From: Robertmurraya sp047302285
Lineage (GTDB): Bacteria; Bacillota; Bacilli; Bacillales; Cytobacillaceae
Assembly: GCF_047302285.1 (NCBI RefSeq)
Contig: NZ_CP154845.1
Location: 2,108,001-2,172,000 of the forward strand
Length of the DNA: 64,000 nt
Reading direction: 5' to 3'
This document shows positions 9,133-17,437 of the stretch, piece by piece; position 1 is the stretch's first letter, and every line of letters starts with the position of its first letter. The position numbers and the translations under genes are program-made. The notes under the pieces were generated by a model. It had not been told where the DNA came from, ran no database searches, and saw only the letters and a list, made by a program, of their open reading frames with translations.

Positions 9133-9657
9133 ATGAGCGGCTGGAAAACGTTAGAGGAGTTATACGCCCTTTACTATGAAGAAATTTATCGATATTTACT
9201 CCAACGTACGCGAAAAAAGGAATTAGCTCAAGATCTAACCCAAGACACATTTTTGAAAGCATTTAATGGATTAGCCACATTTAAAGGAAAATCGAGTATA
9301 AAAACATGGCTTTATACGATTGCTCATCATACCTTTATCAATTGGTATCGTCGTGAAACAAAATTTAGTCAACATTCCCTTGAAGAAACTTACTCATTAG
9401 AGCAGAAAACATACAAAAACCCTGAAGATGCCATTGTCCAAAAAGCGAGACAAGAACAAGTTATGAGTGCCATCCACTTATTAAAAGAAGATTACCAAGC
9501 AGTTTTAATATTACGAGAATATCAAGATCTTTCCTACGATGAAATCGCTGAAATTCTGGGCTGGAAACTTTCCAGGGTAAAGACGAATTTGCATCGAGCA
9601 AAGCTTGAACTGAGAAACCATTTAAGCATTCAAGAGGATGATAGAAATGAAGTGTAA
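9133..9657 (+). CDS. ECF-type RNA polymerase sigma factor
   Basis: 174 residues, the usual ECF size. Region 2 (about 10-75) contains the core-binding and -10 recognition stretch TQDTFLKAFNGLATF followed by KTWLYTIAHHTFINWYRR. Region 4 (about 115-165) contains the helix-turn-helix YQDLSYDEIAEILGWKLSR, then VKTNLHRAKLELR. The gene starts directly at the stop of one zinc-finger gene and overlaps a second by about 10-20 bases at its 3' end. No extra C-terminal domain is present. It belongs with the SigV/SigX/SigM/SigY/YlaC type of Bacillus ECF factors, but I cannot name the ortholog. Likely targets are its own operon and the beta-propeller gene, based on similar promoter-like motifs. Confidence 0.95.
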   Translation: MSGWKTLEELYALYYEEIYRYLLQRTRKKELAQDLTQDTFLKAFNGLATFKGKSSIKTWLYTIAHHTFINWYRRETKFSQHSLEETYSLEQKTYKNPEDAIVQKARQEQVMSAIHLLKEDYQAVLILREYQDLSYDEIAEILGWKLSRVKTNLHRAKLELRNHLSIQEDDRNEV

Positions 9658-9946
9658 CTTAGTTAGAGATCTGTTGCCGCTTTATGTTGAAGGAGATTGC
9701 TCACTGGTCACGAATAAGTTAGTTAAGAACCATTTACAAAGTTGTAAAGAGTGCCGGGAATTATATGATTTAATGAAGACACCAATTGAAATCGATACAG
9801 CAGTACCAGATGAGGGGTCGGAAGAATTAGATAACCATCAAAGAAAGCTTTGGAAAAAATACTATGGTCGTCTTATTATGAAGGGGAGCTTATTATTTGT
9901 TGGTGTTTATACAGTAGTGCTCACCATTATTGAGTTGTTAAAATAG
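9647..9946 (+). CDS. Small zf-HC2 anti-sigma factor candidate (second of two)
   Basis: A 99-residue protein beginning MKCNLVRDLLPLYVEGDCS, a classical start for zf-HC2 anti-sigma factors. The zinc motif is NHLQSCKECREL (H-x3-C-x2-C) and a single membrane helix lies near residues 80-97. An in-frame ATG exists 9 bases earlier, at 9638, but AAGAGG at 9632-9637 is ideally spaced for 9647 and abuts 9638, so I prefer 9647. The gene overlaps the sigma gene and closes the operon before a terminator. Either this protein or the product of 8869-9132 could be the true antagonist of the sigma factor; having both is unusual. Confidence 0.85.
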   Translation: MKCNLVRDLLPLYVEGDCSLVTNKLVKNHLQSCKECRELYDLMKTPIEIDTAVPDEGSEELDNHQRKLWKKYYGRLIMKGSLLFVGVYTVVLTIIELLK

Positions 9947-9951
9947 TGATA

Positions 9952-9992
9952 AAAGCTTGAGTACATAACTGATGCACTCGAGCTTTTTTTTT
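9952..9992 (+). terminator. Terminator of the ECF sigma operon
   Basis: AAAGCTTGAGT pairs with ACTCGAGCTTT (one T-G wobble) across a 13-base loop, followed by a long T run. Confidence 0.88.
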
Positions 9993-10049
9993 GCATTTGT
10001 GAAAAGTTCTGAAAAGAAAGAATATAATTTAATTTTCAATCTAGAATGA

Positions 10050-10078
10050 TTTACATTTTCATTTGGCATGGTTATGAT
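10050..10078 (+). promoter_or_regulatory. SigA-type promoter of the ABC exporter gene
   Basis: TTTACA, 17 bases, TATGAT, 70 bases before the start codon. Housekeeping-type elements with ideal spacing. Confidence 0.65.
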
Positions 10079-10147
10079 ATATTTTAGTAGTTTACTAACA
10101 TGTAGATCGGATTTAAAAAATAAGTTATTCAGAGAGGATTTACAATC

Positions 10148-11866
10148 ATGATTCGTCGTTTTATATCTTATTATAAACCCCATAAGAAATTATTTACCCT
10201 TGATTTTAGCAGTGCCATTATAGTAGCTTTATTGGAGTTGGCATTTCCACTTGCAGTCCAATGGTTCATTGACGATCTTTTACCTGATGAGAATTGGTCG
10301 ATGATTGTATCGGTGAGTGCAGGGTTGCTTGCGCTTTATTTAATGAGCATGTTCCTTCAGTATATTGTGAACTACTGGGGACATAAACTAGGGATTAATA
10401 TAGAAACTGATATGCGTCAGGATTTGTTCCAACATGTGCAAAAGCAATCTTTTCGCTTTTTTGACAATACAAAAACAGGTCATGTGATGAGTCGTGTAAC
10501 GAATGATTTATTTGATATTGGGGAATTAGCCCATCATGGACCAGAAGATGCTTTCATCGCGGTTATGACTTTTGTCGGTGCCTTTTGGATTATGCTCACG
10601 ATCAATGTCCAACTAGCGCTTGTAACCTTCTTAGTTGTACCATTCCTTATTTGGTTAATTACGTACTGTAATATCCATATGAATAAAGCTTGGAAAAGAA
10701 TGTACGGTGAAATCGCAGATATCAATGCTCGTGTGGAAGACGCTGTTTCTGGAGTACGTGTGGTTCAATCATTTACAAATGAAAAATTCGAGATTTCTAG
10801 ATTTACGACAAATAACCAGAGATTTCGTATCGCAAAATTAGCCGCCTATAAGGTTATGTCCTATACTTCAGCTGGAATGTATATGATGACTCGCTTGTTT
10901 ATTTTAATTGTATTAGTTTTCGGCGCATGGTTGAGCTTTAAAGGAGAGCTCTCCTATGGAGAACTTGTCGGATTTGTTCTATACGTCAATGTTCTTTTCA
11001 AGCCAATTGACAAAATTAGTGCATTAATGGAGCTTTATCCGAAAGGAATGGCTGGATTTAAACGCTTTACAGAACTGCTTGATACAATCCCAGAAGTACA
11101 AGATAAAAAGGATGCTATCGAAGTAGGGAATTTACATGGAGATATCACTTTGCAAAATGTAAGCTTTGCTTATGATCAAAGTAAGCAAGTACTGGAGGAC
11201 ATTAATTTACAAATAAGATCAGGTGAGACTGTCGCTTTTGTAGGTCCTTCTGGAGCTGGGAAAACAACGATTTGTTCTTTGATTCCTCGTTTCTATGATG
11301 TCGATGAAGGAAGTATTAAAATAGATGGCATCGATCTTCGAGATATGACGAAGAATTCTCTTCGTTCCAATATCGGGATTGTGCAACAGGATGTGTTCCT
11401 ATTTACTGGAACATTAAAAGAAAATATTGCATACGGTAAGCTTGATGCAACAGATGAGGAAATTAAAGATGCGGCACGTCGCGCGCATTTAGAGGATTTC
11501 ATTCATTCTCTTCCTGATGGTTATGAAACACAAATCGGGGAGCGAGGATTAAAACTTTCTGGAGGGCAAAAGCAGCGAATTGCGATTGCCCGTATGTTTT
11601 TGAAAAATCCACCGATCCTCATTTTGGATGAAGCGACATCTGCTTTGGATACAGAAACAGAATTAATTATACAAAAAGCGTTGAATGATCTCGCCCAAAA
11701 TAGAACGACGTTAATTATTGCCCATAGACTGGCAACGATTCGAAATGCTGATCGCATCGTAGTCGTGACAGAGGATGGAATTGCTGAAGAAGGCGGCCAC
11801 GATGAGTTGATTAGACGGGGTGGAATATTTGCCAATCTTCATAGCGTACAATATCAGCAAAGTTAA
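10148..11866 (+). CDS. ABC transporter, fused permease and ATPase (type IV exporter half)
   Basis: 572 residues in the usual half-exporter layout: six membrane helices in about residues 15-300, then a nucleotide-binding domain from about 325. Visible motifs are Walker A GPSGAGKTT (about 366-374), the Q-loop in GIVQQDVFLF, the signature LSGGQKQR, Walker B ILILDEATSALD and the switch histidine in IAHRLA. It resembles the YfiB/YknU/BmrA class of lipid or drug exporters. Only one half-transporter gene is present, so a homodimer is expected. AGAGGATT precedes the ATG and a SigA-type promoter lies upstream. The substrate cannot be read from the sequence. Confidence 0.93.
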   Translation: MIRRFISYYKPHKKLFTLDFSSAIIVALLELAFPLAVQWFIDDLLPDENWSMIVSVSAGLLALYLMSMFLQYIVNYWGHKLGINIETDMRQDLFQHVQKQSFRFFDNTKTGHVMSRVTNDLFDIGELAHHGPEDAFIAVMTFVGAFWIMLTINVQLALVTFLVVPFLIWLITYCNIHMNKAWKRMYGEIADINARVEDAVSGVRVVQSFTNEKFEISRFTTNNQRFRIAKLAAYKVMSYTSAGMYMMTRLFILIVLVFGAWLSFKGELSYGELVGFVLYVNVLFKPIDKISALMELYPKGMAGFKRFTELLDTIPEVQDKKDAIEVGNLHGDITLQNVSFAYDQSKQVLEDINLQIRSGETVAFVGPSGAGKTTICSLIPRFYDVDEGSIKIDGIDLRDMTKNSLRSNIGIVQQDVFLFTGTLKENIAYGKLDATDEEIKDAARRAHLEDFIHSLPDGYETQIGERGLKLSGGQKQRIAIARMFLKNPPILILDEATSALDTETELIIQKALNDLAQNRTTLIIAHRLATIRNADRIVVVTEDGIAEEGGHDELIRRGGIFANLHSVQYQQS

Positions 11867-11930
11867 AGCCCTTTTCTATTTGCTGGAATGGAATGGCTAG
11901 TACAAAATGACTAAATTAAAGGGGGAATTT

Positions 11931-12821
11931 ATGGTGAAGCTTCGTGTTTCAGCTGTACAATACCAACTTCAAACAGTAAGCTCGTTTGAAGAGTTTGCCA
12001 ATCAATGTGTTCATTATGTCAAAACAGCTCAAGAATTTGGAGCAGAATTTGTTCTTTTTCCAGAGTTTTTTACAACACAATTACTTTCTATTGGAGATGA
12101 AAATGGTACTCCATTAACGATAAATGATTTACCTCGCTTTACTGAACTATATCTAAGGTTGTTTTCGGAATTAGCGAAAACGACCAATATGCATATCATT
12201 GGTGGTACCCATGTGATTGAAAAAGGAGGCAAGCTTTATAATGTTGCTCACCTTTTTTATCCCGATGGAAGAGTGGGAGAACAAGCGAAGCTTCACATTA
12301 CACCAACAGAAGTAGAAGAATGGAATATGTCTGCTGGTGAAGATTTCAAAGTATTTGATACGGATAAAGGTAGAATTGCGATTTTAACTTGTTATGATAT
12401 TGAATTTCCTGAGATTGTTCGGATGGCAAAGGCGAAAGGGGCAGACGTTATTTTCTGTCCATCTTGTACAGATGATCGCCACGGTTTCCATCGTGTCCGT
12501 TATACCAGTCACGCGAGAGCGATTGAAAATCAAGTCTATGTTGTGTTGACTGGTACAGTTGGTTCATTGCCAACGGTTGACTTTATGAGAGCAAACTTTG
12601 GTCAGGCGGCAATTATTACTCCGAATGATATACCATTTCCGCCTAAAGGAATTATGGTTGAAGGTGAATTAAATGATGATATGATTGTTACAGCTGACCT
12701 GGACTTATCTCTACTTTACGAAGTTCGTGAAAGAGGAGCGGTAACAACTTGGAGAGATCGTCGTACGGATCTATATGTCGATTGGGAAAAATCAAGCAAG
12801 GATGAAATAAATGAGCTATAG
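11931..12821 (+). CDS. Carbon-nitrogen hydrolase (nitrilase superfamily)
   Basis: Amidase-type hydrolase of 296 residues with the nitrilase catalytic triad readable: E45 in FPEFF, K120 in AKLHIT and C154 in LTCYDIEFPE. I chose ATG 11931 because AAAGGGGG lies 5-6 bases before it; an in-frame ATG at 11907 lacks such a site and would add eight residues. The stop overlaps the start of the following acetyltransferase by 11 bases. In several bacteria, and in Bacillus YhcX as I remember it, a nitrilase domain and a GNAT domain form one polypeptide. Here they are two adjacent genes, with the hydrolase first. Substrate unknown; amide or N-carbamoyl compounds are typical of the superfamily. Confidence 0.9.
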   Translation: MVKLRVSAVQYQLQTVSSFEEFANQCVHYVKTAQEFGAEFVLFPEFFTTQLLSIGDENGTPLTINDLPRFTELYLRLFSELAKTTNMHIIGGTHVIEKGGKLYNVAHLFYPDGRVGEQAKLHITPTEVEEWNMSAGEDFKVFDTDKGRIAILTCYDIEFPEIVRMAKAKGADVIFCPSCTDDRHGFHRVRYTSHARAIENQVYVVLTGTVGSLPTVDFMRANFGQAAIITPNDIPFPPKGIMVEGELNDDMIVTADLDLSLLYEVRERGAVTTWRDRRTDLYVDWEKSSKDEINEL

Positions 12822-13482
12822 AAGTGATTTCTATGTCTTTGATGAAGGGAAAACACTGCCTGCAGTTATCAGGAATTATCATGTGAATGATTTTGATGAG
12901 CTCATCCAAATCCAATCAGAATGTTTTCCTCCACCATTTCCGTCTGACCTATGGTGGAATAAGGAACAATTAAAGAATCACACGACATTGTTTCCTGAAG
13001 GTGCCATTTGTATGGAAATTGATGGGGAAATAGCAGGTTCATTAACTGGTTTATTGGTTGATTTTGACCCGAACCATCCGAGCCATACATGGGAGGAAAT
13101 CACAGATAACGGTTATATCAAAACGCATTTATCAGATGGGAACACCCTTTATATTGTTGACATAAGCGTGCGTCCTAAATATCGGAAACTAGGAGTAGGT
13201 AAAATGATGATGCAGGCGATGTATCATCTAGTGATCCAAAAAGGACTAGAACGTTTACTCGGTGGCGGTAGAATGCCAGGCTATCACCACTTTGCAGACC
13301 GTTTAAGCCCACAACAATATGTTGAAGAAGTGGTCTCAGGAAAGCTAAAAGATCCAGTTATATCATTTCTCTTAAAATGTGGAAGAACACCGATCGCGTT
13401 AGCCGAAAATTATTTAGAAGACGAAGAATCACATCATTACGGGGTTCTAATGGAATGGAAGAACCCATTCCAAAAAATGTGA
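12811..13482 (+). CDS. GNAT family N-acetyltransferase, partner of the nitrilase
   Basis: 223 residues with a GNAT fold. The acetyl-CoA binding segment is RPKYRKLGVGKMMMQAM (R-x3-x-G-x-G/A pattern) near residues 128-144, preceded by the beta-strand LYIVDISV. The C-terminal part (LLGGGRMPGYH and onward) is longer than in minimal GNATs and matches the acetyltransferase half of GNAT-nitrilase fusion proteins. It is translationally coupled to the hydrolase by an 11-base overlap and is followed by a terminator. A shared pathway in which an amine is acetylated and an amide is hydrolysed is possible but not shown by the sequence. Confidence 0.88.
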   Translation: MSYRSDFYVFDEGKTLPAVIRNYHVNDFDELIQIQSECFPPPFPSDLWWNKEQLKNHTTLFPEGAICMEIDGEIAGSLTGLLVDFDPNHPSHTWEEITDNGYIKTHLSDGNTLYIVDISVRPKYRKLGVGKMMMQAMYHLVIQKGLERLLGGGRMPGYHHFADRLSPQQYVEEVVSGKLKDPVISFLLKCGRTPIALAENYLEDEESHHYGVLMEWKNPFQKM

Positions 13483-13485
13483 TTG

Positions 13486-13518
13486 AAAACCTATGGGGAT
13501 GATTCCCGTAGGTTTTTT
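13486..13518 (+). terminator. Terminator after the nitrilase-GNAT pair
   Basis: AAAACCTATGGG pairs with CCCGTAGGTTTT (one mismatch) and is followed by a T run. Confidence 0.88.
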
Positions 13519-13563
13519 AATTTGGGAATATATGTTAAGATTACATTATTAATAGAATAGTAG

Positions 13564-14364
13564 GTGGTTCCAATCGAACATCAAAGTGAAGTTGTTTTAT
13601 CCATAAAGGAGCTTCGAAAAAGCTACGGGTCAAAGGAAGTATTAAAGGGCATTGATCTAGAAATAACTGCGGGTCAAATCATTGGATATATTGGTCCAAA
13701 CGGAGCTGGAAAAAGTACTACCGTTAAGATTTTACTAGGATTAGAAGAAGGTTACTCTGGGGAAATCAAAGTACTTGGCGAAAATATCATCAATAATGTA
13801 GATTACAAACGGAAGATCGGCTATGTACCTGAAATTGCGGAAATGTATGATAACTTAACCGCGTATGAATATTTAACCTTTATCGGTGAGTTATATGGAC
13901 TTGACTTTGAAGAAGTAGAGCAAAAATCGGAAAAAATGATGGACTTGTTCGGTTTAAGTGGACAATACCATGCGAGAATATCCTCTTTTTCAAAAGGAAT
14001 GAGACAAAAGCTTCTGATTATCTCTAGTTTATTACACAACCCAGAGCTACTCTTCTTTGATGAACCGATTAATGGACTTGACGCCAACAGCGTCATGGTA
14101 TTCAAAGAAATTCTATCTCAGCTTGCCCTACAAGGGAAAACAGTCTTTTATTCTTCACACATTATGGATGTCGTTGAGAAAATTAGTAGTCGTATTATCT
14201 TGCTTAATGGTGGAAAAATTGTGGCAGATGGTAGCTTTCAAGACTTAAAGGCACAAAATACAGAAGGTACACTTGAGGAAATCTTTAACCAATTGACTGG
14301 TTTTCACGAGCATAAGGGAATTGCCGAACAATTTGTACGTGTCATTCAAGGTGAACTAGAATGA
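13564..14364 (+). CDS. ABC transporter ATP-binding protein
   Basis: 266-residue stand-alone nucleotide-binding subunit. Walker A GPNGAGKST, the Q-loop region GYVPEIAEMYDNLT, signature FSKGMRQKL and Walker B LLFFDEPINGLD are all intact, with the switch His in YSSHIMD. The SKGMRQK signature is typical of ATPases paired with ABC-2 type permeases. Starting codon is GTG at 13564; no strong ribosome binding site is seen, and a nearby alternative start cannot be excluded. The stop overlaps the next ATG by 4 bases (ATGA), marking it as the partner of the permease that follows. Confidence 0.92.
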   Translation: MVPIEHQSEVVLSIKELRKSYGSKEVLKGIDLEITAGQIIGYIGPNGAGKSTTVKILLGLEEGYSGEIKVLGENIINNVDYKRKIGYVPEIAEMYDNLTAYEYLTFIGELYGLDFEEVEQKSEKMMDLFGLSGQYHARISSFSKGMRQKLLIISSLLHNPELLFFDEPINGLDANSVMVFKEILSQLALQGKTVFYSSHIMDVVEKISSRIILLNGGKIVADGSFQDLKAQNTEGTLEEIFNQLTGFHEHKGIAEQFVRVIQGELE

Positions 14365-16016
14365 GAGAGTTTCAAACATTAAAGTTCCTAGATTTTTTCA
14401 AGTCTATTTTCATTAAGTTTGGGATTGATTATGACGTCATGCGGCGAATTCTTCAAGTTAAGCTCCTTATGGACCAAAGAAGAGTTCCAACGATATTTAA
14501 CCAATCGAAAAAGAAAAATCCAGATCAAAATCATTTTTTAAAATCATTATGGATGTATGTTTTATTAGGGGCTCTATTAATTCCCTTTATGATTTTAGGA
14601 GAGAATTATCTTTTTCAAGCGAGCATTATTTTAGGAGTTGTCATGTTTTTAACGATGACTTCAATGATTTCTGATTTTTCCTCAGTATTATTAGATATTC
14701 GAGACAAAACAGTGCTATCAACAAAGCCAGTAGAACGAAAGACGATTAGTATGGCGAAAACGATTCACGTCTGCATTTATCTCTTTTTTCTATCGGGTGC
14801 TTTAACATTTCCTAGTATGATTGCTGGTCTAATTAAGCATGGGATTCTTTTTACGATCATCTTTTTGCTTGAAATTGTCTTAATAAATATGCTGATCGTT
14901 GTAATAACGGCCATGATCTATTTTTCGATCCTTAAATTTTTCGATGGGGAAAAACTAAAGGATCTCATCAATTATGTACAAATAGGATTATCGATTATGA
15001 TTGCAGTTGGCTATCAATTTATTGCCAGATCCTTTGATATTATGAATCTTGATATTGTCTTTGTGCCAAGCTGGTGGCAGTTTTTGATCCCTCCAATCTG
15101 GTATGGGGCTCCATTTGAATTGTTATTAAATGGCCAATACTCACCATTTTATTTCGGTTTATCGATGTTAGCACTCTTTGTACCGATAATGGCTATAATG
15201 ATCTATATTAAGATGATGCCAGCCTTTGAAAAGCATCTCCAAAAGCTGTCCAATCATCATGGAACGAAGGGTAAAAAACAATCTAGATGGAAGCTTTGGA
15301 TTATGAACATTCTTTGCTTTAGCAAAGAAGAGAAGGCGTTTTATCGTTTTTCTGAATTGATGATGAAAAATGAACGGGAGTTTCGTTTAAAGGTTTATCC
15401 GAGTCTAGGATTCTCTTTTGTTTTCCCATTTATTTTTATCATGAATCAATTGACAATAAATACTTTTTCGGAGATTGCCTCAAGTAAATGGTATTTATCG
15501 ATTTATTTTTGCTCGATCGTGATTCCAACTGCAGTGATGATGATCAAGTACTCTGGTAAATATAAAGGGGCATGGATCTATAAAGCAGCACCGATTAAAG
15601 ATTGGCATGCATTGTATCATGGTACGATGAAGGCATTTATTGTGAATCTGTATTTGCCTGTATTTTTGTCAGTTAGTATGATATTTATCTTTATTTTTGG
15701 GTTAAGAATTATCCCAGATCTAATCATCGTCTTATTAAGCTCTCTCTTATTTGCTTATTTTTGTATGAAAATTCTACTGAAATCACTTCCTTTTTCAGAA
15801 TCATTTGATGATGCACAAAAGGAAATGGGGTTAAAAGTGTTGCCATTCATGTTATTAATTGGCTTATTATGCGGAATTCATTACATCTCTTTACTGATCC
15901 CGTGGGGAGCATGGCTCTATACAGTCATATTAATTTTTGTTCAGGTTTTAATATGGGCAAACCCTTTCCGATCCCGAAGTAAAGTTCTAGGTAAACAACA
16001 TCCTCTTGACATCTGA
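14361..16016 (+). CDS. ABC transporter permease (large ABC-2-like membrane protein)
   Basis: 551 residues with about twelve hydrophobic segments, beginning after roughly 65 hydrophilic residues (first helix near LWMYVLLGALLIPFMIL) and with a central cytoplasmic loop around residues 285-330. It overlaps the ATPase gene by 4 bases. No domain name can be assigned beyond ABC-2-like permease, and the transported substrate is unknown. The last codons overlap the -35 element of the proBA promoter. Confidence 0.85.
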   Translation: MREFQTLKFLDFFKSIFIKFGIDYDVMRRILQVKLLMDQRRVPTIFNQSKKKNPDQNHFLKSLWMYVLLGALLIPFMILGENYLFQASIILGVVMFLTMTSMISDFSSVLLDIRDKTVLSTKPVERKTISMAKTIHVCIYLFFLSGALTFPSMIAGLIKHGILFTIIFLLEIVLINMLIVVITAMIYFSILKFFDGEKLKDLINYVQIGLSIMIAVGYQFIARSFDIMNLDIVFVPSWWQFLIPPIWYGAPFELLLNGQYSPFYFGLSMLALFVPIMAIMIYIKMMPAFEKHLQKLSNHHGTKGKKQSRWKLWIMNILCFSKEEKAFYRFSELMMKNEREFRLKVYPSLGFSFVFPFIFIMNQLTINTFSEIASSKWYLSIYFCSIVIPTAVMMIKYSGKYKGAWIYKAAPIKDWHALYHGTMKAFIVNLYLPVFLSVSMIFIFIFGLRIIPDLIIVLLSSLLFAYFCMKILLKSLPFSESFDDAQKEMGLKVLPFMLLIGLLCGIHYISLLIPWGAWLYTVILIFVQVLIWANPFRSRSKVLGKQHPLDI

Positions 16017-16034
16017 CACTGAACCCGGCATAAT
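16006..16034 (+). promoter_or_regulatory. SigA-type promoter of the proBA leader
   Basis: TTGACA (16006-16011), 17 bases, CATAAT (16029-16034). The -35 box lies across the stop codon of the upstream permease gene. Confidence 0.8.
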
Positions 16035-16049
16035 ATATAAAAATATTGA

Positions 16050-16285
16050 ACGTTAAATGAAGGAATAGTACGCAGTATGTTGAAGTGTTAGAGAGTGGAA
16101 TTTATGAGCTGAGAGATTCCATCACTTAAAGCTTTGCGGAACCTACCTTTAGAGTCCTATGCAAACATAGGCGCAATCTTCAGCGTTATGAGTTTAAGTG
16201 GAATGTAATTACATTCAAGCAAGGTGGTACCACGGAAAGTTCAACCCTTTTCGTCCTTATTATAAGGGCGGGAAGGGTTTTTTGA
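16050..16285 (+). promoter_or_regulatory. T-box riboswitch with proline specifier, upstream of proBA
   Basis: Complete T-box leader. The AGTA element of the Stem I internal loop is at 16067-16070. The specifier region reads GGAA-CCT-ACCTTTAGAG with CCT (Pro) at 16142-16144. The T-box core AAGGTGGTACCACGG is at about 16221-16235. The terminator helix AACCCTTTTCGTCCTTA with TAAGGGCGGGAAGGGTT ends in a T run by 16283. Uncharged tRNA-Pro is expected to stabilise the antiterminator and switch on proline synthesis. Specifier and downstream genes agree. Confidence 0.93.
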
Positions 16286-16312
16286 TCTTTAAATAAAGGA
16301 GTAAAGACAATA

Positions 16313-17437
16313 ATGGATAAGAAGCGAATCGTAATCAAAATTGGAAGTAGTTCTTTAACGAATTCAAAAGGGGAGATCGATGAAGCGAAACTAGTCGATC
16401 ATGTGAATGCGATCGTTTCTGCCAGGAAGGCTGGGCATGAACTCATCCTTGTTTCATCTGGAGCAGTAGCAGCTGGCTTTACAAAGCTTGGTTATCCAAG
16501 TCGACCTGTGACATTAAAAGGAAAACAAGCGGCAGCAGCAGTAGGGCAAAGTTTATTGATCCAAACTTATGCAAGAGAGCTCTACCCTTTTGCGATCACG
16601 CCAGCGCAGATCCTTTTAACGAGAAATGACTTTTCAAAAAAAGATCGTTACCGAAATGCTTATTCGACGATTTCGGAACTTTTGGCGCGGGGAATCCTTC
16701 CCATTATTAATGAAAACGATTCGGTTTCCGTTGAGGAACTCACCTTTGGCGATAATGATATGCTATCAGCACTCGTCAGTGGCATGATGCATGCTGATCA
16801 GCTCATTATTTTGACAGATATTAATGGTTTATATGATCGCAATCCTCGAGAAAACCGTGATGCGAAACGATTTGACTCTTTAGAAGACGTAACTGCAGAA
16901 ATGTTAAAGGGAGCGGAAGGGGCTGGTTCCAATGTTGGAACCGGAGGGATGAAATCAAAACTGCTCGCAGCAAAAACAGCCATCTCATTAGGGGTAAAAG
17001 TATTTATCGGCTTAGGAAAAGGAGAGGATAAACTCCTTCGCATTCTAAATGGAGATGGTGATGGAACGTATATCGGTAAGGAATTCCTATCGACTGTGAA
17101 GAATCATAAACAATGGATTTCTCTACATTCGCCAATAGCAGGGAAATTATTTATTGATCAAGGTGCGGAAGAAGCTCTACTTTCACATGGAAGTAGTCTT
17201 CTCCCTGCAGGAATTTATGGAGTGGATGGAGTATTTGATAAAGGAAATGTTGTTGAAGTATATGGACGAAGGGGCCTTTTAGGAAAAGGAGAGGTTTTAT
17301 ATTCTTCTGATGAAATACGCAAACTGATGGGGAAAGGGAAGGAAGAAATCCAGTCAGAAAAAATATATACGACAAATGAAGTGATCCATCGGGACCAATG
17401 GGTTCAATTATATGAAGGGAGAGATGAACATGAGTGA
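16313..17437 (+). CDS. proB: Glutamate 5-kinase
   Basis: First enzyme of proline synthesis: phosphorylates L-glutamate with ATP in the cytoplasm. 374 residues in the two-domain bacterial form: an amino-acid kinase domain (1 to about 255, with KIGSSSLT and VSSGAVAAG near the N-terminus, [11 protein letters not shown] and [11 protein letters not shown] for substrate binding, and the GTGGM turn) and a C-terminal PUA domain (about 275-355). It follows the proline T-box by 28 bases, with AAAGGAG upstream of the ATG. The last 8 bases overlap proA. Confidence 0.97.
   Translation: MDKKRIVIKIGSSSLTNSKGEIDEAKLVDHVNAIVSARKAGHELILVSSGAVAAGFTKLGYPSRPVTLKGKQAAAAVGQSLLIQTYARELYPFAITPAQILLTRNDFSKKDRYRNAYSTISELLARGILPIINENDSVSVEELTFGDNDMLSALVSGMMHADQLIILTDINGLYDRNPRENRDAKRFDSLEDVTAEMLKGAEGAGSNVGTGGMKSKLLAAKTAISLGVKVFIGLGKGEDKLLRILNGDGDGTYIGKEFLSTVKNHKQWISLHSPIAGKLFIDQGAEEALLSHGSSLLPAGIYGVDGVFDKGNVVEVYGRRGLLGKGEVLYSSDEIRKLMGKGKEEIQSEKIYTTNEVIHRDQWVQLYEGRDEHE

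Noticed and set aside
11521..11835. Antisense frame of 104 codons in the ABC exporter ATPase domain
   Set aside because: Mirrors a highly conserved ATPase domain; no ribosome site or recognisable protein features.
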